Below, piece after piece: positions 1 through 5,142 of a stretch of 8,497 nucleotides of DNA; position 1 is the first letter of the stretch; each line of letters starts with the position of its first letter. The position numbers and the translations under genes are program-made. The stretch lies in contig DKGY01000070.1 in the NCBI GenBank assembly GCA_002453475.1, positions 241 through 8,737 on the forward strand, given 5' to 3'. The stretch is from Clostridium sp. UBA6758. GTDB taxonomy: Bacteria > Bacillota > Clostridia > Clostridiales > Clostridiaceae. Under the pieces are notes generated by a model. That model was not told where the DNA came from. It saw nothing but the letters and a program-made list of their open reading frames with translations, and made no database searches.

Positions 1-192
1 TGGAAAAATCATATCTATTTTCGTGATTATCTTAGGCTAAATAAGAAAGCAGTTGAGGAATATTCGAAGATAAAGAAGAAATTAGCTGCAAAGTATACTA
101 ATGATAGAGGCTCATATACAAATGCAAAGAATGAATTTATTAATTCTATATTAAAAAAGGTAAAAGAAGAAGTGGATTTACAGGCTCTTTAG
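1..192 (+). CDS. GrpB family protein, C-terminal part (5' end outside window)
   Basis: Frame 1 is open from the first base to a TAG at 190-192 and gives 63 C-terminal residues. It starts WKNHIYFRDYLRLNKKAVEE and continues with a lysine-rich helix, then a segment around DRGSYTNAKNEFI before the stop. The 'H..FRDYLR.N...EY...K..LA..Y..DR..Y...K..FI' pattern is the conserved C-terminal signature of the GrpB/UPF0157 family (COG2320), which has a nucleotidyltransferase-like fold. Family members are usually about 170-200 residues, so roughly the last third is visible. The biochemical role of bacterial stand-alone GrpB proteins is not settled. It is followed by 105 bases of AT-rich DNA with no clear terminator before the peptidase gene. 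Family assignment is fairly confident; function is not. Confidence 0.82.
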   Translation, partial: WKNHIYFRDYLRLNKKAVEEYSKIKKKLAAKYTNDRGSYTNAKNEFINSILKKVKEEVDLQAL

Positions 193-297
193 TAAGGAAT
201 GCATAATGGAATTCATGTTTGTAGCATAAAATAAAATTGCTTATATTAAATTGTGAAGCATTATGAATTTTAAAAAGTTTAATTGAGGGGGAGTATT

Positions 298-960
298 ATG
301 AATATTTTATTAGATGGATTAGATTTTAACGAATCATGGGCATATAAAACATTAAAGAATATAATTAGACCTGAGTACAAAATTTGTGTGATTCCTTTTG
401 CTTTTCATGAGGATTGGATAAAAGATGAGGTGGAGTGGGAAAAATCCTATAATAAAATAAGTGGTGAGCATTACAAAAATATAGCTACTCCATTTTACAC
501 TTATGGAATAGAGGATAATAATATAACATTGATTAATTACTTTACAGACAATTCAGAGAGTGCTAAAGCAAAAATTAATTCAGCCGATATAGTTTTTTTT
601 ACAGGTGGATTCCCAGATAAAATAATGATCAGGCTATCGGAGTTAGGATTGATTAATACCGTAGAACATCATAGTGGAATAATAATGGGATGGAGTGCTG
701 GTGCCATGATGCAATGCTCACAGTATTATATTTCTCCAGATAAAGATTATCCAGAGTTTATTTATGAAAAAGGACTAAGATGTATAGACAATTTTGCAGT
801 TGAAGTACACTATAAAAATACTGATTCACAAAATAAAAGTATTGAAAAATATATAAGAGAAAATGGAAAGATGGTATATACTACACAACAGAAAAGTGCA
901 ATAATTGTTGACGGTGATAACCTATCATTATTAGGAAATGCAAAAGTTTATCAAATATAA
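298..960 (+). CDS. Peptidase E-like protein (S51 family, type 1 glutamine amidotransferase-like fold)
   Basis: A 220-residue cytoplasmic protein with no signal peptide or membrane segment. The nucleophile elbow is GWSAGAMM, with Ser133 as the likely catalytic serine. It is preceded by FFTGGFPDKI (about residues 100-109), the glycine-rich strand-turn typical of the S51 family, and followed by VEVHYKN with His171 as the candidate catalytic histidine. Length matches the family (about 210-235). Classical peptidase E removes N-terminal aspartate from dipeptides, but many S51 relatives in Firmicutes are uncharacterised and may cleave other substrates. The start is placed at ATG 298 because the ribosome binding site GAGGGGGAG lies at 285-293. 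An in-frame TTG at 283 would put that site inside the gene, so it is unlikely. Family confident, substrate unknown. Confidence 0.88.
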   Translation: MNILLDGLDFNESWAYKTLKNIIRPEYKICVIPFAFHEDWIKDEVEWEKSYNKISGEHYKNIATPFYTYGIEDNNITLINYFTDNSESAKAKINSADIVFFTGGFPDKIMIRLSELGLINTVEHHSGIIMGWSAGAMMQCSQYYISPDKDYPEFIYEKGLRCIDNFAVEVHYKNTDSQNKSIEKYIRENGKMVYTTQQKSAIIVDGDNLSLLGNAKVYQI

Positions 961-1003
961 CTTTAATATTAAATTTTCAATAAGAAGGAACTGTAGTATA
1001 GAG

Positions 1004-1075
1004 GAAAGATTGCCAGATTACCTTGATGATTATGCAATAAAAGCAAAGAGGTCTGCACCTATATATGAAATATAG
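1004..1075 (+). pseudogene. Short coding-like scrap, possible C-terminal gene remnant
   Basis: Between the peptidase gene and the next GNAT, one frame reads ERLPDYLDDYAIKAKRSAP followed by IYEI and a TAG stop at 1073-1075. The composition (charged residues, prolines, amphipathic pattern) looks like the tail of a real protein rather than random AT-rich DNA. There is no ATG with a ribosome binding site in front of it, and the frame differs from that of the upstream peptidase gene. I do not recognise the parent family. It may be a remnant of a deleted gene, or chance. Confidence 0.25.
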
Positions 1076-1087
1076 AGAGGTATTAGA

Positions 1088-1588
1088 ATGTTATATGAAA
1101 TTAGATTAGCAGAGGAAGATGATATAAGGATAATAGTTGAGTTATTAAATAAAGTAACATTAAACTTACATCAAAAAAGTATTAATCAATGGACATATCC
1201 TTGGGATATTGAAGAAATAAATATAGACGTAAAAAATAAAAACATCTATGTGATAACAGTAGACAAGCTAATAGTTGGAACATTTTCTATAAAAGACATG
1301 AATGTTAATGCTGTACTTCACATCAACAAACCCAATAATTTATATCTTTATAGAATAGCAATATTACCAGGGTATCAAGGAAAAAATATAGGACTTAAAA
1401 TTGTTAATTATGCTTTTAAGATTTCAAGAAATTTAAGAAAAACACTATATTTAGATTGTTGGGCTGGAAATATAAAATTAAAAAACTATTATTCTAAAGC
1501 AGGCTTTGAATATTGCGGAGATTTTCAAGAAAAAGATTATATGATTAGTGTTTTTAAATACGCATTTCCATTAAATAATTTACAATAA
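1088..1588 (+). CDS. GNAT family N-acetyltransferase
   Basis: A 166-residue single-domain GNAT protein, expected to move an acetyl group from acetyl-CoA to an amine. The N-terminal strand and helix EIRLAEEDDIRIIVELL are the usual GNAT opening. The acetyl-CoA pyrophosphate loop is YRIAILPGYQGKNIG, with Q97-G-K-N-I-G102 matching Q/R-x-x-G-x-G/A. The C-terminal part has LDCWAGNIKLKNYYSKAGF (about 122-140), the conserved 'N..l..fY.k.GF' motif. QWTYPW at about residues 34-39 is likely part of the acceptor-substrate pocket. The start at ATG 1088 is supported by GAGAGG at 1075-1080. The substrate cannot be deduced; an aminoglycoside, peptide or protein N-terminus are all possible. A good terminator follows about 130 bases downstream, so the transcript probably ends there. 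Confidence 0.88.
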   Translation: MLYEIRLAEEDDIRIIVELLNKVTLNLHQKSINQWTYPWDIEEINIDVKNKNIYVITVDKLIVGTFSIKDMNVNAVLHINKPNNLYLYRIAILPGYQGKNIGLKIVNYAFKISRNLRKTLYLDCWAGNIKLKNYYSKAGFEYCGDFQEKDYMISVFKYAFPLNNLQ

Positions 1589-1720
1589 GTGGATCGATCA
1601 ATTCTATTTTAGTATTCTGGAGCGAGAATATCATAATAATTATAAGTAAGGTTAATATATCACGACGGTATTTTTTATTTGATAACTCAAATTATAATAA
1701 ATGTTATTCATACACTGACT

Positions 1721-1755
1721 AGAGCATCTCTTTATAGAGGTGCTTTTTGTATTTT
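1721..1755 (+). terminator. Rho-independent terminator between the GNAT and DHFR-fold genes
   Basis: Arms AGCATCTCT (1723-1731) and AGAGGTGCT (1736-1744) form a 9-bp stem with one G-U pair and a TTAT loop. A T-rich tail (1744-1748, then more T to 1755) follows directly. It lies about 135 bases after the GNAT stop and ahead of the next promoter, which fits termination of the upstream unit. This is the clearest terminator in the window. Confidence 0.8.
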
Positions 1756-1766
1756 AAAACATTTTA

Positions 1767-1796
1767 TTGTAATTGTTCTATAATAAGTATTATAAT
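1767..1796 (+). promoter_or_regulatory. Candidate sigma-A promoter for the DHFR-fold gene
   Basis: TTGTAA (1767-1772) and a consensus TATAAT (1791-1796) are separated by 18 bases, just after the terminator and about 88 bases before the ATG of the next gene. A second possible -10 (TAGAAT, 1819-1824), inside the 19-base repeat, lies closer to the gene. I cannot tell which is used. AT-rich DNA gives many chance matches. Confidence 0.45.
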
Positions 1797-1807
1797 TATG
1801 ATTGTAT

Positions 1808-1826
1808 ATGAATAATTGTAGAATAT
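1808..1826 (+). repeat. 19-base exact repeat, copy 1 (overlaps a -10-like element)
   Basis: The string ATGAATAATTGTAGAATAT occurs here and again, identically, at 2685-2703. Each copy lies in the leader of the following gene: 57 bases before the DHFR-fold start here, 27 bases before the beta-helix protein start in the second copy. It contains TAGAAT, a good -10 match, at 1819-1824. The -35 region 17 bases upstream (TTATGA, 1796-1801) is weak in this copy. The flanks of the two copies differ. Confidence 0.75.
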
Positions 1827-1883
1827 TGTTCACTAATTGTGCTTCAAAATTAGATTGAATTTTATAAATATGGAGGTTTATAG

Positions 1884-2414
1884 ATGTACAACAATAGAAA
1901 ATTAGTTCTATATATTGCAACAAGTTTAGATGGTTACATAGCGACAGAAGATGATTCCTTGGAATGGTTGTTTAAAACTGAAGGCGAAGGAGATAATGGA
2001 TATTCTGAATTCTACAATACAGTTGATACTATTCTAATTGGTAGAAGAACTTATGACTGGATTATTGAAAAAGAAAAAGGTAAATTTCCTTATAAGAATA
2101 AAAAGTGTTATGTATTTTCTAAATCAGAAAAAGGTAAGAATGAAAATATAGAATTTATTAATCAAGATGTAGTGGAATTTACAAATAAAATCAAAAGACT
2201 GGATGGAGGAAACATATGGCTTGTTGGCGGTGGTGTTCTTCTAAATTCTTTTATTAAAGAAAGGTTAGTTGACGAATTTATTATTACTATATCACCTACA
2301 CTAATAGGTCATGGAATACCTTTATTTAAAAAAAATGATTTTGAGTCAGAACTAAAGTTAAAGGGGATAAGGAGATTCAATCAATTTGTTGAACTCCATT
2401 ACGAGATGAAATAA
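1884..2414 (+). CDS. Dihydrofolate-reductase-fold protein (RibD C-terminal domain family)
   Basis: A 176-residue stand-alone protein of the RibD-C/DHFR-like family, the group that includes Bacillus YwjB and YyaP. Visible signatures are YIATSLDGYIA near the N-terminus, ILIGRRTYDW (about 50-59, NADPH-binding region), the glycine turn WLVGGGVLL (112-120), LVDEFIITISPTLIGHGIPLF (about 128-148) and a C-terminal beta strand with HYEMK. These occur in order and the length is typical. The fold predicts an NAD(P)H-dependent reductase, but these short family members usually lack proven folate reductase activity, and I would not call it folA or a trimethoprim-resistance gene. GGAGG at 1872-1876 sets ATG 1884 as the start. 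It looks monocistronic, with a terminator upstream and a 316-base gap downstream. Confidence 0.87.
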   Translation: MYNNRKLVLYIATSLDGYIATEDDSLEWLFKTEGEGDNGYSEFYNTVDTILIGRRTYDWIIEKEKGKFPYKNKKCYVFSKSEKGKNENIEFINQDVVEFTNKIKRLDGGNIWLVGGGVLLNSFIKERLVDEFIITISPTLIGHGIPLFKKNDFESELKLKGIRRFNQFVELHYEMK

Positions 2415-2672
2415 AACAATTGATATTTAGTTCACAATTTTCTTATATTGCTTATAAGTCATGTGAGATATTAAAATGAAAAAAATATACTTGCCTAGTT
2501 TTAAATATAAGTAGGTAAAAATGGATATAGAGAACTATTTAAATATAAAAATATGAACCTATTTAACTATGGATATATTTAACTATTAAACTAGTTGTTG
2601 TATTCATGCGGGTTTCAGGGTTTACTTATTTTTGAAAGCGACATAAAATTGGTTTATCAATAAGTTAGTAGG

Positions 2673-2701
2673 TTGAATTTTCAAATGAATAATTGTAGAA
2701 T
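2673..2701 (+). promoter_or_regulatory. Sigma-A type promoter for the beta-helix acyltransferase-like gene
   Basis: TTGAAT (2673-2678) and TAGAAT (2696-2701) are 17 bases apart. The predicted start of transcription falls about 20-25 bases before the ATG at 2731, leaving room for the ribosome binding site GAGGAGG only. The -10 and the right half of the spacer are the 19-base string shared with the leader of the DHFR-fold gene. This is the best-spaced promoter in the window. Confidence 0.6.
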
Positions 2702-2703
2702 AT
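2685..2703 (+). repeat. 19-base exact repeat, copy 2
   Basis: Identical to 1808-1826 (ATGAATAATTGTAGAATAT). Here it forms the -10 element and half of the spacer of a well-spaced promoter. Identity stops sharply on both sides, so it is not part of a longer gene duplication. Confidence 0.75.
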
Positions 2704-2730
2704 GACGAAATAAATCAGAGGAGGATTATA

Positions 2731-3390
2731 ATGAAAGTTTCTGTAAACGAACTATTAAACATTGAAGAATTAGATGCAAGAGCCATATTTGAAGGGGTTA
2801 AGTATCCTTGGGAAGCTCTTACAGAAATTAAGGATTTCATTTTTGAATATGCAAAAAATCTGCCTAATGATTTTGAAAGAATAAAGGAATTTGTATGGGT
2901 TGGCAAAGGCACTACTATAGAAAAAAGTGTTCTTATAAACGGTCCAGCGATTATCGGTTACAATTGCGAAATCAGGCATTCTGCTTACATTAGAGATAAT
3001 GTTATCATTGGTAATGATGTTGTAATTGGAAACTCAACTGAAATTAAAAATTCAATCCTCTTTAATAAAGTGCAGGTTCCCCATTACAATTATGTTGGTG
3101 ATTCAATATTAGGGTATAAAGCCCATTTGGGGGCAGGTGCAATAACCTCCAATTTAAAGTCTGATGGAACATTAGTAAAAGTAAAATATGGTACAGATAT
3201 TGTTGAAACTGGTTTAAGGAAATTTGGTGCAATTGTAGGCGATTCAGCTGAAGTAGGATGTAACTCAGTTTTAAACCCAGGGACAATAATAGGAAAAGAT
3301 AGTATTGTTTATCCATTAAGTTCTGTAAGAGGTTATATTCCAGAGAAGAGTATTTTGAAAAGTAATGGTGAAATTGTAGAGAGAAAATAA
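2731..3390 (+). CDS. Left-handed beta-helix (hexapeptide repeat) protein, GlmU C-terminal domain-like
   Basis: A 219-residue protein. Residues 1-55 are a helical N-terminal part (MKVSVNELLN... FEYAKNLPNDFERIKEF). From about 56 to 200 there are imperfect hexapeptide repeats of the [LIV]-G-x-x form: VWVGKGTTIE, INGPAIIGYNCEI, NVIIGNDVVIG, AIVGDSAEVG, TIIGKDSIV. VPHYNYVGDSILG (116-128) and LGAGAITSN (133-141) closely match the acetyltransferase active-site region of GlmU, and His118 corresponds to the family's catalytic histidine. The nucleotidyltransferase half of GlmU is absent, although such proteins are often labelled UDP-GlcNAc pyrophosphorylase. It probably transfers an acyl group to a sugar phosphate or nucleotide sugar and would act as a trimer, as the fold usually does. 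GAGGAGG before ATG 2731 fixes the start. Confidence 0.82.
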   Translation: MKVSVNELLNIEELDARAIFEGVKYPWEALTEIKDFIFEYAKNLPNDFERIKEFVWVGKGTTIEKSVLINGPAIIGYNCEIRHSAYIRDNVIIGNDVVIGNSTEIKNSILFNKVQVPHYNYVGDSILGYKAHLGAGAITSNLKSDGTLVKVKYGTDIVETGLRKFGAIVGDSAEVGCNSVLNPGTIIGKDSIVYPLSSVRGYIPEKSILKSNGEIVERK

Positions 3391-3544
3391 AGTCAAGAAA
3401 CCAGGATATCGTATTAATTCAGAAGTGAATTTTACTGTGTTTTAATTCGTATTTTGTAGATATTGCGAAGTAGTGATACCTATTTAACAAACAGATAAAC
3501 AGGAATTTGAATTGTAAGTTATTTATATTACTGGAGGTAAATGA

Positions 3545-4135
3545 ATGGATATTGAGATACGCAAGTTAATACCAGAGCTTGCAGAAGATTACGTGCATTT
3601 TTTTGACACTACGCCACACGATAACAATGTGGACGAGCATAAATGTTATTGTGTGTGTTGGTGTAACGATGATTATGAGGGCAAAGATCTTTCAACAGTA
3701 GCGAAAAGAAGAGAATGTGCCTTACAATATGTTAAAGGCAATAACATTCAAGGTTATCTTGTTTATAGTGGTGATACGGTCGTTGGATGGTGCAACGCAA
3801 ATACGAAATCAGATTGTTTGAAATGCGCTAGTTGGCGAAGATTTATGGATTATGTACCTTTAGAGGAATCTAACACGGGCATAAAGGTGAAATCCATATT
3901 TTGTTTCGTGATTGCGCCGGAGATGAAAAGAAAAGGCATTGCCACACTGCTATTGGAGCGTGTGTGTAAGGATGCAGTCCAGGATGGATTTGACTTTGTG
4001 GAGGCATACCCATACAAAGAATCTAGTTATCAATCATCAGATTTTGGCGGCCATTTTGAGATGTATAAAAAAAGTGGATTTAATGTGTATTTTGAGACTG
4101 AACAAGGGCTTGTCATGAGGAAGCGGTTAAAGTAG
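3545..4135 (+). CDS. GNAT family N-acetyltransferase with N-terminal cysteine cluster
   Basis: A 196-residue GNAT-fold protein. The acetyl-CoA loop is FCFVIAPEMKRKGIATLLLERV, with K128-R-K-G-I-A133. VEAYPYKES (about 152-160) and FEMYKKSGFNVYFE (171-184) complete the fold. Near the N-terminus is KCYCVCWC, with Cys34, 36, 38 and 40 alternating, plus Cys91 and Cys94 (CLKC), which is unusual for a GNAT. A Cys-rich 'CYC..WC' segment recurs in a group of Firmicutes GNATs as I recall, but its role is not known to me. The start at ATG 3545 sits 7 bases after GGAGG (3533-3537). An out-of-frame ATG at 3541 would read only five codons including the stop. Base use is visibly richer in G+C than that of most neighbours (CGC, GCC, CCG, GCG codons; some 60-base stretches reach 45-48%), which suggests transfer from a different host. 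Substrate unknown. Confidence 0.85.
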   Translation: MDIEIRKLIPELAEDYVHFFDTTPHDNNVDEHKCYCVCWCNDDYEGKDLSTVAKRRECALQYVKGNNIQGYLVYSGDTVVGWCNANTKSDCLKCASWRRFMDYVPLEESNTGIKVKSIFCFVIAPEMKRKGIATLLLERVCKDAVQDGFDFVEAYPYKESSYQSSDFGGHFEMYKKSGFNVYFETEQGLVMRKRLK

Positions 4136-4163
4136 CACTTTTCAAAATAAGCAATATATTAAT

Positions 4164-4206
4164 CTAACAAATTCCAATTTATCGGTTAGCTTGTTCGCAT
4201 TTTTTT
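4164..4206 (+). terminator. Weak candidate terminator after the Cys-cluster GNAT
   Basis: CTAAC (4164-4168) pairs with GTTAG (4185-4189), with a small AAAT/ATTT inner hairpin in the loop. Ten bases later comes a run of seven T (4200-4206). The stem is only 5 bp and the gap before the T-run is long, so this is a weak call, placed where one would expect termination. Confidence 0.3.
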
Positions 4207-4233
4207 CATTTAACGACTAAGCATAAATAGAAT
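4205..4233 (+). promoter_or_regulatory. Possible promoter for the next GNAT gene
   Basis: TTCATT (4205-4210, 3 of 6 to consensus) and TAGAAT (4228-4233, 5 of 6) are 17 bases apart, about 105 bases before ATG 4340. A transcript from here would start close to the GTG at 4241, which argues against that GTG as the gene start. Confidence 0.3.
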
Positions 4234-4339
4234 AATTTATGTGAATACCGTATTACTCAACGAGGATATGCGATATTTTTTATGTCGCAATTCAAGGAAA
4301 GTGCGAACTGAAGATTATAAATATAAGGTGGTGCAAAAC

Positions 4340-4798
4340 ATGAAAGTAAGAAAAATGGTTAAAGAGGATATTGACCTCCTCATAAATATTCGTATGGATT
4401 ACCTGTTTGCAGAAAAAGGTGTGTCTTCTTCGGAAGAAGTGCAAGATATTAGAACGAAGTTAGAAGAATATTTTACTCAACACCTTAACAAGGGATTTAT
4501 TGCTATCATTGCCGAGAATGAAAATGAAGTATTAGCAACTGCATTTATGTCAATCGTGGAAAGACCTCCGATGATAGCGTTTTCATCATATCTTGTCGGT
4601 ACGGTATACAATGTTTTTACATACCCTCAACATAGAGGAAAAGGAATTGCGACGAAAGTTATGACTGAACTTTTATCAGAAGCAAAGCTATTAGGCGTTG
4701 CCGCAGTTGATTTAATGGCGACTGAAAAAGGAAAACCATTATATGAAAGTCTTGGATTTCGGGTATCAAATTATACATCAATGAATAAGTTCCTCTAA
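4340..4798 (+). CDS. GNAT family N-acetyltransferase
   Basis: A 152-residue single-domain GNAT. It opens MKVRKMVKEDIDLLINIR, the standard first strand and helix. VYNVFTYPQHRGKGIATKVM contains the acetyl-CoA loop Q97-H-R-G-K-G-I-A104, and VDLMATEKGKPLYESLGFRV is the terminal 'A...lYe..GF' motif. I start it at ATG 4340 because AAGGTGGTG lies at 4325-4333, 6 bases before it, and the GNAT fold begins exactly there. The frame stays open back to a GTG at 4241, but the extra 33 residues fit no part of the fold and no ribosome binding site precedes that GTG. Composition is intermediate, with more G+C than the right-hand genes, similar to the preceding GNAT; the two may have arrived together. Substrate unknown. 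Confidence 0.85.
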   Translation: MKVRKMVKEDIDLLINIRMDYLFAEKGVSSSEEVQDIRTKLEEYFTQHLNKGFIAIIAENENEVLATAFMSIVERPPMIAFSSYLVGTVYNVFTYPQHRGKGIATKVMTELLSEAKLLGVAAVDLMATEKGKPLYESLGFRVSNYTSMNKFL

Positions 4799-4943
4799 CT
4801 CCCGCAAAATAAGCATAATCAGAAGTTATATTAATTCACAATATTCATATATCACGAATTATTAACAAAGTTATACACAGAAAATAGTTTAAAAATAAAA
4901 GAAGTGAATTTTATTTAGAGTTAATAGCTCTTGCTATAAAGGT

Positions 4944-4991
4944 ATGAAGGTAGTTGTATATGATAAAGTTGAAGATAGTAAAGGCGTTTAA
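4944..4991 (+). pseudogene. Truncated 5' fragment of a paralogue of the two-domain GNAT gene
   Basis: Reads MKVVVYDKVEDSKGV and stop. The first 11 residues match the start of the downstream protein (MKVVIYDKVKD) with two conservative changes. In DNA, 28 of the first 33 bases are identical to 6069-6101, and most differences are silent. Similarity ends abruptly after the GAT codon at 4974-4976, and a TAA follows five codons later. A ribosome-binding-like AAAGG precedes the ATG. It is best explained as the 5' stub left when a tandem or diverged copy was deleted or interrupted. The alternative, a functional 15-residue peptide, cannot be excluded. Confidence 0.65.
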
Positions 4992-5070
4992 AAATACGTG
5001 ATATATAAGTTTCAATAAATAAAATTCATTAATATCCCCTAATGTGATCTAAGATTACAAGTAAATTTAA

Positions 5071-5099
5071 TGCAGAAATTTTATTAAAACATATATAAT
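5071..5099 (+). promoter_or_regulatory. Possible promoter for the metallo-hydrolase gene
   Basis: A perfect TATAAT (5094-5099) lies 43 bases before ATG 5143. The position 17 bases upstream (TGCAGA, 5071-5076) is a poor -35. Plausible as the promoter of the right-hand gene group, since it follows the longest gap. Confidence 0.4.
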
Positions 5100-5142
5100 A
5101 AAAAGTCTAATTATAGCTAGAGAGAAAATAGGAGGGATAACT

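Larger units (their letters stand above)
2415..2730. other. 316-base intergenic region with small hairpins and a possible gene scrap
   Basis: No intact gene. It holds a 6-bp hairpin CTTATA/TATAAG (2442-2458, loop TTGCT) and an imperfect 7-bp stem TTGCCTA/TAGGTAA (2491-2518, 14-base loop) that has a T-run only on the minus strand. TATTTAACTAT is directly repeated at 2560-2570 and 2576-2586. A slightly GC-richer patch at about 2605-2640 reads, in one frame, CGFQGLLIFESDIKLVYQ and then stop at 2661-2663; it could be a C-terminal gene remnant. The promoter of the next gene occupies the right end. No terminator on the plus strand is convincing. Confidence 0.5.
4799..5142. other. 344-base intergenic region carrying a truncated gene start
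   Basis: No intact gene. The middle holds a 15-codon fragment of a paralogue of the gene at 6069 (separate entry, 4944-4991). A possible promoter for the metallo-hydrolase gene lies at 5071-5099. AGAAGTGAATTTTA (4900-4913) also occurs at 3421-3434 in another gap. TTATACACA at 4871-4879 matches a DnaA box but stands alone. CATTA/TAATG (about 5027-5045) is a short weak hairpin. Very AT-rich otherwise; it has the look of decayed DNA. Confidence 0.55.

Noticed and set aside
283..297. TTG start for the peptidase E-like gene
   Set aside because: It would place the ribosome binding site GAGGGGGAG inside the gene. ATG 298 is correctly spaced after it.
1613..1630. 6-bp hairpin TATTCT/AGAATA (loop GGAGCG) just after the first GNAT
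   Set aside because: Short, AT-rich and without a T-run. The terminator at 1721-1755 is far better.
1732..1923. Minus-strand open frames (also at 2715-2979, 3062-3316 and 5538-5798)
   Set aside because: They lie opposite well-supported plus-strand genes or over a terminator, have no ribosome binding sites, and have low-complexity translations. They are shadows.
1884..2414. Trimethoprim-resistant dihydrofolate reductase
   Set aside because: The sequence fits the RibD-C/YwjB branch (SLDGYIA, GRRTYDW, LVGGG), not FolA/Dfr enzymes; no resistance role can be claimed.
2491..2518. Imperfect stem TTGCCTA/TAGGTAA as a terminator
   Set aside because: The loop is 14 bases and no T-run follows on the plus strand. 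A T-run exists only on the minus strand, where there is no gene to terminate.
2560..2586. Direct repeat TATTTAACTAT, considered as a CRISPR or iteron start
   Set aside because: Only two 11-base AT-only-like units five bases apart, with no further copies. Not an array.
4241..4339. 33-residue N-terminal extension of the third GNAT from a GTG
   Set aside because: No ribosome binding site before the GTG, the extra residues do not fit the GNAT fold, and ATG 4340 has AAGGTGGTG at the right distance.
298..4798. Integron gene-cassette array
   Set aside because: Intergenic regions do not share an attC-like inverted repeat, and no integrase is seen. Only the one-gene-per-unit layout resembles it.
4871..4879. 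TTATACACA, a match to the DnaA box
   Set aside because: A single 9-mer in AT-rich DNA with no cluster of boxes, no dnaA or dnaN nearby and no unwinding element pattern. Not evidence of an origin.
3421..4913. 14-base repeat AGAAGTGAATTTTA at 3421-3434 and 4900-4913
   Set aside because: Only 14 bases, low complexity, different flanks, and no consistent position relative to genes. Could be chance; not enough for a repeat family or attachment site.
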